Position numbers and translations under genes: made by a program. Of a stretch of 6,153 bases of DNA, positions 1 to 5,557 are shown one piece after another. The notes below the pieces were generated by a model. The model was not told the origin of the DNA and did not search any database. It saw nothing but the letters and a program-made list of their open reading frames with translations. This stretch comes from Methanomethylicus sp964513415. Its GTDB lineage: Archaea > Thermoproteota > Methanomethylicia > Methanomethylicales > Methanomethylicaceae. Within the stretch, counting starts at the first letter, position 1; each line of letters begins with the position of its first letter. The stretch lies in assembly GCA_964513415.1 (NCBI GenBank), contig CAZEMX010000117.1:1-6153 (forward strand), given 5' to 3'.

Positions 1-273
1 CTCGACCCTTCTTATGAACTCTGTTATAACGCCCTCGCCCCGCAGCGTATCGACCGCCTCGTCCCCCTCCCTGTCGTTGCCTACACAAGCAAGGATGCCG
101 CTCCTCAAACCGAGCCTCGCCGCGCCGACCGAGAAGTTCGCTGCGGACCCGCCATGAAACTTCGAGAACCTGTGGGCGAACGCCTCGGAATCATGTGCAG
201 GCGCCCGATCAACATAAAATGCGAGGTCGGTGTTGATGTTTCCCACTGCAAGAACATCGAGGGCTCCTGCCAC
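1..273 (-). CDS. PfkB/ribokinase-family sugar or nucleoside kinase, N-terminal 91 residues (cut by window edge)
   Basis: PfkB-family kinases transfer the gamma-phosphate of ATP to a sugar, nucleoside or sugar phosphate in the cytoplasm. The first 91 residues are visible. They show the family N-terminal strand with a substrate-contacting Asp (AVGNINTD, residues 9-16), the Gly-Gly signature HGGSAAN (40-46) and the following VGNDREGD (64-71). The catalytic GAGD motif would lie beyond the window, so substrate specificity cannot be read. The start is taken as GTG at 273-271. It lies two bases after the acdB stop, with a GAAGGG Shine-Dalgarno match (286-281) seven bases upstream, and it places the first beta strand directly at the N-terminus. 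The tight spacing implies co-transcription with acdB. Family assignment is strong; ribokinase-like versus archaeal nucleoside kinase is undecided. Confidence 0.88.
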   Translation of the reverse strand, partial: MAGALDVLAVGNINTDLAFYVDRAPAHDSEAFAHRFSKFHGGSAANFSVGAARLGLRSGILACVGNDREGDEAVDTLRGEGVITEFIRRVE

Positions 274-275
274 CC

Positions 276-968
276 CTAAACCCTTCTAAGTATTATGCGT
301 GCATCAACGACCTTGCACCCGTCTTCGTATCCCATTGTGGGGTTGAGATCGATCTCTGAGACCTCCTGATTCTCAGTCATCAGCTTGGCCGCCCTGATCA
401 ATGCATCCGCCAGGCTCTCGAGGTCCACCGGCTTGCGCCCCCTGATCCCCTTGAGCAGGGGGAGGGCCTTTAGCTCGTTGATCATCTCCATCGCGTCAGA
501 CCTATCGATTGGCGCTACCCTGAAAGCGACGTCCTTGAAGATCTCGACGAAGATGCCGCCGACGCCAAACATGATGACCGGTCCGAACTGCGGGTCCCTC
601 TTGGCGCCAATTATGGTCTCAACGCCCGCTCTGGCCATCCTCTCCATCAGGACCCCTTCGAACCTGCTTCCTGTCCTCTCGGCTACACCCATCATCCTCC
701 CGAATGCATCTATAACCTTCTCTGGGCTGTCAATGCCCAGGATGACGCCGCCGACATCTGACTTGTGGACTATGTCTGGCGATACTATCTTCATTGCCAG
801 GGGGAATCCGAGCTCTGCGGAGCAGCTCAGCGCATCCGACTCGCGATTTGCCACCCTCCACTCGCCTACCGGCAGGCCGTATGCCCTGCACAGCTCCTTT
901 GCCTCCGGCTCGAGCAGCCACCCTCTCTGCCTCCCCCTCGCTATTATCTCCTGGGCCATTTTAACCAT
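276..968 (-). CDS. acdB: ADP-forming acetyl/acyl-CoA synthetase, beta subunit (ATP-grasp)
   Basis: ADP-forming acyl-CoA synthetase converts acyl-CoA + ADP + Pi to acid + ATP + CoA, the energy-conserving last step of archaeal sugar and peptide fermentation. This is the separate beta subunit (ATP-grasp_5 type, 230 residues, close to the usual ~230). The hallmark block MKIVSPDIVHKSDVGGV spans about residues 59-75. Its His68 corresponds to the second phosphohistidine known from the Pyrococcus furiosus enzyme (His71 beta). Further family blocks are GVLMERMA (104-111), IIGAKRDPQFGPVIMFGVGG (119-138), LLKGIRGRKP and the C-terminal EIDLNP. The alpha subunit carrying the other active-site His is not in the window. 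ATG 968 is chosen because a TATA box sits about 27 bases upstream; ATG 959 (MAQEII) is an alternative, and neither has a clear Shine-Dalgarno. Substrate could be acetyl-, branched-chain or aryl-acetyl-CoA; the nearby iorAB favours aryl-acetyl-CoA by inference only. Confidence 0.93.
   Translation of the reverse strand: MVKMAQEIIARGRQRGWLLEPEAKELCRAYGLPVGEWRVANRESDALSCSAELGFPLAMKIVSPDIVHKSDVGGVILGIDSPEKVIDAFGRMMGVAERTGSRFEGVLMERMARAGVETIIGAKRDPQFGPVIMFGVGGIFVEIFKDVAFRVAPIDRSDAMEMINELKALPLLKGIRGRKPVDLESLADALIRAAKLMTENQEVSEIDLNPTMGYEDGCKVVDARIILRRV
281..286 (-). promoter_or_regulatory. Shine-Dalgarno site for the PfkB-family kinase
   Basis: On the minus strand GAAGGG lies seven bases before GTG 273-271, inside the last codons of acdB. 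It decides the GTG start and supports translational coupling of the two genes. Confidence 0.55.
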
Positions 969-992
969 CGACTAAATGATATGCCGCGCTCC

Positions 993-1006
993 AATAAAAC
1001 ACTTTC
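993..1006 (-). promoter_or_regulatory. Archaeal-type TATA/BRE promoter for acdB
   Basis: The minus strand reads GAAAGT followed by GTTTTATT, resembling a purine-rich BRE plus a weak TATA box. The box centre is about 27 bases from ATG 968, so transcription would start at or next to the start codon, giving a leaderless or nearly leaderless mRNA. This agrees with the absence of a Shine-Dalgarno before acdB. Confidence 0.4.
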
Positions 1007-1009
1007 ACA

Positions 1010-1032
1010 GCCCGCAGGGTCGTCTAGTCTGG
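1010..1032. repeat. 23-base imperfect direct repeat, copy 1
   Basis: This copy begins GCCCGCA and ends CGTCTAGTCTGG, with four unrelated bases between. It matches copy 2, starting 62 bases downstream, at 18 of 23 positions. It lies immediately upstream of the acdB TATA box, as expected for a regulator-binding site. It vaguely resembles the D-arm region of a tRNA, but no anticodon arm or matching 3' acceptor follows. Confidence 0.55.
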
Positions 1033-1044
1033 GCAGTCCAGCTT

Positions 1045-1056
1045 ACTTTAAATATA
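1045..1056. promoter_or_regulatory. TATA-like box (TTTAAATA) in the divergent control region
   Basis: TTTAAATA at 1047-1054 is a good archaeal TATA core and is partly palindromic, so either direction is possible. Read on plus it would start RNA near 1077-1082, leaving a long leader before the amidohydrolase. Read on minus it would start near 1020-1025, giving acdB a ~55-base leader. It sits between the two direct repeat copies. Confidence 0.35.
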
Positions 1057-1071
1057 GATTAAGGTTTTGAT

Positions 1072-1094
1072 GCCCGCACATACGTCTAGTTTGG
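1072..1094. repeat. 23-base imperfect direct repeat, copy 2
   Basis: This copy begins GCCCGCA and ends CGTCTAGTTTGG; the 7-base and 8-base cores are identical to copy 1. It lies on the far side of TATA box 1047-1054, overlapping the start point that box would give on the plus strand. The two copies thus bracket a candidate promoter. Confidence 0.55.
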
Positions 1095-1102
1095 AACCGT
1101 TT

Positions 1103-1285
1103 CTATTTGCGTTCTCTGAAAAGCTTCTGGCATTCCATCTCTGTCATGCATTTGAAGCCTTCTTCTAAGAGTCTGCATGGCGGCTGATATGAGGCTGCCC
1201 GCCTCTGATTGGCGCAAAAGCCAAATTGCTCCGAAAACTCCCGAATTACCAAAAATATTATATTGATATTAATGATAAATGGCAA
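1103..1285 (-). CDS. Doubtful small Cys-containing ORF or gene remnant (up to 60 residues)
   Basis: I do not recognise this product. The C-terminal ~37 residues look protein-like: hydrophilic, with four Cys spaced C-x12-C-x8-C-x5-C (core blocks PPCRLLEEG and KCMTEMEC), as in a small metal-binding protein. The first ~20 residues, by contrast, are an AT-driven Ile/Asn/Phe stretch that coincides with the TATA-rich region and is unlikely to be real protein. No Shine-Dalgarno precedes ATG 1285, and no ATG, GTG or TTG start lies between the TATA region and the Cys part. It may be a decayed fragment, a small gene with a non-standard start, or chance. It overlaps antisense the first 60 bases of the amidohydrolase only if that gene starts at TTG 1226. 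Confidence 0.25.
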   Translation of the reverse strand: MPFIININIIFLVIREFSEQFGFCANQRRAASYQPPCRLLEEGFKCMTEMECQKLFRERK

Positions 1286-2998
1286 TCATTTGCTCAAGCA
1301 GGCGTTGGGAATGGAATCAAAAAAATCTTCTTTTTATTGGTCGTATCAATCTTTGTATGCATAGGCGTGTTGTTTCTATCAGGTCAAGAACAGATGGAAA
1401 CCGCTGGAAATATGACGCTATTCATAAACGGTACAATTTACTTGGACCCTTATCACACCGCCAGTAACTTGCTCGTGGAAAATGGAACGATAATCGCTCT
1501 GAATGTTGACAGCCGCTTGTATCCGAATGCGAAAATCGTGGACCTTGCAGGGGCTTACGCTTATCCGGGCTTTTCAGACAGCCACGTCCACCTTATGGAA
1601 ACTGGCTATGTTCTTCAAACTGGAGTAAACCTTATTGGCTGCAACAACTCGGATCAGATAGCTGAAAGGCTCGCAGAAAAGGCCAAAACTGTTCCAGAGG
1701 GAGAATTGATTCTTGGCGTCGGCTTCTCGCTTCGCAATTATGATAACTGGACTCTGGAGGATTTGGCAAAGATAGACAATGCCACTGGCAACCGACCGAC
1801 ATTCCTTGGAGACAAGCTTGGGCACAATGCAATCGTCAACAGCGCGACAATAAGGCTCGCCAATCTCACTCCAGAAACCAGTGTTCCGCTTGGAGGAACG
1901 ATGGGCATCGAAAACGGGCAGCTCACGGGTATGATGCGCGAGTCTGCATTGATTATGCCTTGGAACAAAATTTTCGAGATGTTCAAATACAACGACATAA
2001 AAAGTGGCACCAGCTCCATGCTGAACCTTTGGGCTTCCATGGGCTATACTTCAATTGTAGATCTTATGGGAGGGCCTGGGGCGCGATTCATGTGCCCTGA
2101 AGTTTTTTATGAGCTGGAAAAGGAAGGAAACCTCCCTGTGCGCGTGAACTATTGCTATACCATTTTCAGCCTGAGCGATGTAGATGAAGCGGCCAAATAT
2201 ATGGGTAACGACACAGACATGGTCCGCTTTGTAGGCGCAAAGATCTTTGTTGATGGCGCCTATGCGGGAGGCCAGGCCTGGACCAGCTGGATAAATGAGC
2301 AGGGAGGGCAGGGGCTTCAGGAGATTTATACTAATGACAGCGGAGGGCCGGAACTGAATTTGAACCGCATAGTTGCAAGGGCAGAAGAGTATGGGATGAA
2401 TGTGCACTATCATACCCAGGGCGATAAGGCGATTGACGCCGTGCTGGATGCGCTGGACCAAGTGCGCGAAGAGAAAGGAGAAATAAATGGGACCCACACG
2501 CTGATTCACCTGGCATTCCTGAGCGATAGTCAGATAGAACGGATAAAGAGTTTCAATGGGCATGTGGTCACGACTACCCAACCCGGCTTTTGGAATGTCC
2601 AAAGCGACAGCGCTTACTATTATGGAGAGCGCGCAGCCCAGGCCTACCCGGTCAAAAAAATGATCGACAGCGGAATTTCAGTCGGAATAAGCACTGACTT
2701 CAGCGTCTCTCCGCTGGAATACTCATATCCGACTGCCATAATAGGGATTGCTGAAAGGGGAGGGGCATCTGGAGAACACTCTCCTTTGAGCGCCCAGGAG
2801 ATAGTCAGCGGCCTTACCATTGGCAGCGCTAGAACAACCGGAAAGGATGATGTGGGTACGCTTGGCATCGGAAAAAAAGCAGATATGGTGATCTATAATG
2901 CGGACCTGTTTTCAGTTCCGCCGGAAAATTTCACCAAAAATTACCCGCTCGTGTTGGCCACATATATAGGTGGCGAGCTGGTCTATGGTGCCAAGTAG
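1226..2998 (+). CDS. Extracytoplasmic YtcJ-type amidohydrolase (amidohydrolase 3 family), start uncertain
   Basis: Metal-dependent hydrolase of the amidohydrolase_3/YtcJ group (relatives include N-substituted formamide deformylase); the substrate is not deducible. With TTG 1226 as residue 1, a hydrophobic segment (about 32-52, preceded by Lys-Lys) forms a signal or anchor, followed by the catalytic domain. The metal motif is GFSDSHVHL with His120 and His122; then come AKIFVDG (Lys339), HYHTQGDKA (394-402), a metal His in HTLIHL (His428) and Asp491 in GISTDFS. It ends with the usual ADMVIYNADLF and GGELVYGAK C-terminus. Eleven N-x-S/T sequons fit an extracellular, glycosylated protein. TTG 1226 is the only start in this frame before the hydrophobic segment, lacks a Shine-Dalgarno and lies upstream of the likely TATA box. 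ATG 1311 fits better but needs a -1 shift at A7 (1319-1325). ATG 1394 would give a 534-residue cytosolic form. GC content is lower than in the flanking genes. Confidence 0.85.
   Translation: MLRKLPNYQKYYIDINDKWQSFAQAGVGNGIKKIFFLLVVSIFVCIGVLFLSGQEQMETAGNMTLFINGTIYLDPYHTASNLLVENGTIIALNVDSRLYPNAKIVDLAGAYAYPGFSDSHVHLMETGYVLQTGVNLIGCNNSDQIAERLAEKAKTVPEGELILGVGFSLRNYDNWTLEDLAKIDNATGNRPTFLGDKLGHNAIVNSATIRLANLTPETSVPLGGTMGIENGQLTGMMRESALIMPWNKIFEMFKYNDIKSGTSSMLNLWASMGYTSIVDLMGGPGARFMCPEVFYELEKEGNLPVRVNYCYTIFSLSDVDEAAKYMGNDTDMVRFVGAKIFVDGAYAGGQAWTSWINEQGGQGLQEIYTNDSGGPELNLNRIVARAEEYGMNVHYHTQGDKAIDAVLDALDQVREEKGEINGTHTLIHLAFLSDSQIERIKSFNGHVVTTTQPGFWNVQSDSAYYYGERAAQAYPVKKMIDSGISVGISTDFSVSPLEYSYPTAIIGIAERGGASGEHSPLSAQEIVSGLTIGSARTTGKDDVGTLGIGKKADMVIYNADLFSVPPENFTKNYPLVLATYIGGELVYGAK
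1254..1266 (+). promoter_or_regulatory. Candidate TATA box for the amidohydrolase
   Basis: An AT-rich run AATATTATATTG preceded by a CCAAAAA BRE-like stretch would direct initiation near 1285-1292. That is about 20-25 bases upstream of ATG 1311 and downstream of TTG 1226, so it favours ATG 1311 as the true start. The same AT-rich patch could also fire on the minus strand. Confidence 0.35.
1319..1325 (+). other. Phased A AAA AAA slippery heptamer at the amidohydrolase signal segment
   Basis: Reading from ATG 1311, the codons are ATG GAA TCA AAA AAA, so the seven A's fall exactly in the X XXY YYZ phase of -1 slippery sites. Without a shift the frame ends at TAG 1362-1364 after 17 residues. With a -1 shift it joins the hydrophobic segment as MESKKIFFLLVV, a textbook signal-peptide start. 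Equivalent outcomes are RNA polymerase slippage adding one A, or one A missing from the assembly. Confidence 0.4.
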
Positions 2999-3571
2999 CC
3001 TCTTTTTCAAGGCGATATTTGTCTTGTGGCCCAGGCAACTTGCGATAATGCAGTATTGGCGACACTGTCCAAAATATTCTCGATTTTGGCAATTGCAGTC
3101 AGAAAAAACTAAATCCGACTCGAGTAATCCTATAGGCCGTTCGATCCGATTCTGCTCCTTATTGAACCAAGTGCTGACTATTCCAAGCCGATTTCAAAGC
3201 TGCACTCCAAAGTCAATAGCCAGATGGTTAGTTATTTGCCTGTTTTCCGATTGAAAAAGTCCATCTTTTGACTTGAAACCTGAACTCTGCGTTGTTACGC
3301 CATAGGTAAGTAGTCTGAAGAGTTGAATATGCCCGGTCCTTTTTGGCGCTTGGGTTTGTTGGTTCCGTCTGTGGACATGGCGCCTAGGCATTGGGTTGTT
3401 TCGATTGGGCTTTTCATCGTTTGTACTATCTGCTGTTGGGGCGACAGATGTAGTAATGGCTCTTGATTTCTGGACTCTTCTGTTGGTTGTAGTTTTTGGA
3501 AGTTTTCAAGTATGAGCTTGACTGGGAAAGAAATAATGGGGATGAGACGCAAGAATGGGCGATTCCCCTCC
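2999..3571. other. GC-poor gap without a defensible gene (possible decayed sequence)
   Basis: This stretch is visibly poorer in GC (about 40% in a counted 60-base line) than iorA (about 60%). Several stop-bounded open stretches exist, but none has a good start plus ribosome site or a recognisable family. They are: an in-frame continuation after the amidohydrolase stop (2999-3112); a protein-like stretch at 3128-3271 (begins SYRPFDP, ends RLKKSIF) with no early start; a hydrophobic Trp/Phe/Val-rich stretch at 3327-3515; and a Gln/Lys/Asn-rich minus-strand stretch at 3552-3295. A weak AAAAG-N5-CTTTT hairpin lies at 3255-3269. The 3330-3510 part is G+T-rich on plus. No terminal inverted repeats, target duplications or tRNA were seen. 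Confidence 0.5.
3001..3007 (+). terminator. Possible oligo-T terminator after the amidohydrolase
   Basis: TCTTTTT begins three bases after the TAG stop. Archaeal RNA polymerase commonly terminates at short T-runs without a hairpin. This is a five-T run only, so the call is weak. Confidence 0.3.
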
Positions 3572-3572
3572 G

Positions 3573-3587
3573 CAAACGATTATATAG
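3573..3587 (+). promoter_or_regulatory. TATA/BRE promoter of iorAB
   Basis: CAAACGA followed by TTATATAG is a strong archaeal BRE-TATA match. Its centre near 3583 predicts a start at about 3608-3611, giving a leader of about 12 bases before ATG 3623. This box lies inside the upstream extension of the frame, which argues against the earlier ATG 3512. Confidence 0.65.
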
Positions 3588-3622
3588 ATATGTGCATTTC
3601 TCTTCTTCGATTTGGTGTCAAT

Positions 3623-5557
3623 ATGTCTCATCCAATCTCCTCAACGCCGCACGGTTCACGGCTTCTCCTATTGGGGAACGAGGCTGTAGCACGGGGCATA
3701 GTGGAGTCCAACGTAGAGGTTGCCGCCTCATACCCCGGCACGCCCGCCTCGGAGATCGTGGACACTCTCGCCCTTGTGGCAGACGAAGTAGGGATGCAAG
3801 TGCAGTGGTCGACCAACGAGATGGTGGCATTCGAGGTTGCAATCGGGGGCGCTCTATGCGGAAAGAGAAGCACCGCCTCAATGAAGCACATAGGCGCAAA
3901 TTGGATAGTTGACCCCCTGATGCACGCCACATACCATGGCTTCAGGGCGGGACTGCTGGTCATCTCCGCCGACGACCCATCAGGTCACAGCTCATCGAAC
4001 GAGCAGGACAGCCGCTATCTGGCTCAGCTTGCAGAGATCCCTGTGGTAGAGCCTTCGGACATCCAGGAGGCAAAGGACTTCGTGAGGCTGGCATTGGAAA
4101 TTTCGGAGGAGGTCAAGCTTCCGGTCATATACCGGCTCGTGACGCGCATATGCCACTCAAGGGGTGACTGCGTCATGGGGGACATCCAGCGCAAGCCTGC
4201 AACTCCAAAATTCGATGATACCTATTACAGCGATTTCGTTCTGGGCGATGGCATAGTGGGCCCAAAAATCATCCCCGTCATGCACTCCGTGCTGCACTCC
4301 AAGCTTCTGCGTGTGGAGGAAGCCGCCGCTAGTAGGGGGCTCTTCAAGGTTGAGAATCCTGACTCTGGGAGCCCTAGGCGCCTCGGCATAATCACCGCCT
4401 CCGCTCCTGCCAATTACGTCTTCGACTATCTGAACAGGCGCAAACTCAGGGGCAAGATCGGCATATTGAAGCTCGGTCTCACGCTGCCCTTCCCGAAGGG
4501 CGTAACCTCAGAGTTTGTTAAGGGCTACGACGAGGTGCTCGTCGTGGAGGAGGGCGAGCCTTACATTGAGCGCAGCATTGCCTCTCTGGCAAAGGACCTC
4601 AAGCCCTCATTGAGGGTGCATGGAAAGGAGGACAGCTCACTGCCGCGGGAGGGGGAGCTCAACTATGGGCTGGTTGACCTTGCAATCTCAAACCTCTTGG
4701 GGATCCCTGCTGAGGAGGTGCCCCCGACCAAGTCTGAGGTTATGGCAGACGCCGCAACGCTGCTCACGCCGAGGACGCTCACCATGTGCGCCGGCTGTCC
4801 GCACAGGGCGGCATTCTACGCCGCCAAGAAGGCGACCAGGCGCGTTGCTAACGCAAGGTATATCGCGATAGGCGACATCGGCTGCTATACCCTGGGCATG
4901 TATCCTCCTCTGAAGTTCATGCAGGACGTCTTCTGCATGGGGGGCAGTGTCGGCATCGCCAACGGCGTCGCGAAGTCAGGGATACCTGACCCCGTTATTG
5001 CCACCATAGGCGACTCGACCTTCTTCCATGCCGGCATACCCGCCCTGATCAACGCGACATTCAACCAGGCCAACATCAAGGTCATGGTACTAGACAACGA
5101 GGTGACCGCAATGACCGGCTATCAGCCGCATCCCGGATGCGGCGAGACCGCAACGATGAAGCCGACCAAGAAGCTGTCGATCGAAGCCATCTGCAGGGCC
5201 TGCGGGATCGACTTCGTGAGGACGGTCGACTCCTACGACTTGGGCGCCTGCGTAAACGCGATGGAGGATGCCTTGCGGTTCAACGGCCCCGCAGTCGTCA
5301 TCTTCAAGCGCGTCTGTAGCCAGGAGTACCTGAAGCAGGCGAGGCGGAAGCACATCCGCATTAGGTCTTACCTGGTGGGCGAACTCAAGTGTATCGGCTG
5401 CAGGACCTGCGTGGCGGCTTTCGGATGCCCTGCGATCGGGTTCGACCGGGTGCGCAAGAAGGCCTATGTCGATGCCGCAGCATGTATGGGCTGCGGGGTC
5501 TGTGCGGCGGTCTGCCCTAATGGCGCCATCGAGATCTCAGGAGGCGACTCTCAATGA
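3623..5557 (+). CDS. iorA: Indolepyruvate:ferredoxin oxidoreductase, alpha subunit
   Basis: The IorAB complex oxidatively decarboxylates aryl pyruvates (indole-, phenyl-, hydroxyphenylpyruvate) to aryl-acetyl-CoA and CO2, reducing ferredoxin. IorA carries thiamine diphosphate and the Fe-S clusters. At 644 residues it is normal for the family. Order: pyrimidine-type domain with YPGTPASEI (37-45) and Glu66 in STNEMVAFE; a middle domain; CAGCPHRAAF (Cys389, Cys392); the TPP-binding core GDIGCYTLG (417-425), GDS (463-465) and LDNEVTAMTG (Asp491, Asn492); then two C-terminal 4Fe-4S motifs. These are Cys590/593/596/602, with the wider last gap typical of IorA, and Cys621/624/627/631 of standard C-x2-C-x2-C-x3-CP form. 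ATG 3623 is chosen because a TATA box lies about 40 bases upstream, GGTG sits five bases before it, and MSHPISS leads straight into the first domain. The frame is open back to ATG 3512, but that part contains the promoter. Confidence 0.96.
   Translation: MSHPISSTPHGSRLLLLGNEAVARGIVESNVEVAASYPGTPASEIVDTLALVADEVGMQVQWSTNEMVAFEVAIGGALCGKRSTASMKHIGANWIVDPLMHATYHGFRAGLLVISADDPSGHSSSNEQDSRYLAQLAEIPVVEPSDIQEAKDFVRLALEISEEVKLPVIYRLVTRICHSRGDCVMGDIQRKPATPKFDDTYYSDFVLGDGIVGPKIIPVMHSVLHSKLLRVEEAAASRGLFKVENPDSGSPRRLGIITASAPANYVFDYLNRRKLRGKIGILKLGLTLPFPKGVTSEFVKGYDEVLVVEEGEPYIERSIASLAKDLKPSLRVHGKEDSSLPREGELNYGLVDLAISNLLGIPAEEVPPTKSEVMADAATLLTPRTLTMCAGCPHRAAFYAAKKATRRVANARYIAIGDIGCYTLGMYPPLKFMQDVFCMGGSVGIANGVAKSGIPDPVIATIGDSTFFHAGIPALINATFNQANIKVMVLDNEVTAMTGYQPHPGCGETATMKPTKKLSIEAICRACGIDFVRTVDSYDLGACVNAMEDALRFNGPAVVIFKRVCSQEYLKQARRKHIRIRSYLVGELKCIGCRTCVAAFGCPAIGFDRVRKKAYVDAAACMGCGVCAAVCPNGAIEISGGDSQ
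5539..5544 (+). promoter_or_regulatory. Shine-Dalgarno site for iorB
   Basis: A perfect AGGAGG sits in the last codons of iorA, nine bases before ATG 5554. With the ATGA overlap it supports coupled translation giving balanced subunits. Confidence 0.75.

Noticed and set aside
385..975. Long plus-strand ORF of 196 residues opposite acdB
   Set aside because: It is the antisense shadow of a clearly conserved ATP-grasp gene and has no protein-like motifs of its own.
1010..1060. tRNA-like 5' end (GCCCGCA ... TCTAGTCTGG)
   Set aside because: There is no T at position 8, no anticodon or T arm, and no complementary acceptor downstream; the second copy is similarly isolated.
1191..1205. Short inverted repeat GAGGC-N5-GCCTC
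   Set aside because: A five-base stem with no T-run or linked feature; expected by chance.
1177..1266. Small plus-strand ORF of 29 residues beginning ATG GCG GCT
   Set aside because: It has no Shine-Dalgarno, lies antisense to the Cys-containing stretch, and ends in the TATA-rich region; nothing in it is recognisable.
2051..2602. Minus-strand ORF of 183 residues inside the amidohydrolase
   Set aside because: It is antisense to the catalytic motifs of a well-supported gene, with no recognisable domain.
3295..3552. Minus-strand ORF of 85 residues upstream of iorA
   Set aside because: Gln/Pro/Lys-rich with no family resemblance and no ribosome site, in a G+T-skewed stretch that leaves several frames open by chance.
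3512..3622. N-terminal extension of IorA from ATG 3512 (37 extra residues)
   Set aside because: The extension contains the best TATA box in the window (3580-3587), has no strong ribosome site and lies outside the family domain. ATG 3623 with GGTG five bases upstream fits better.
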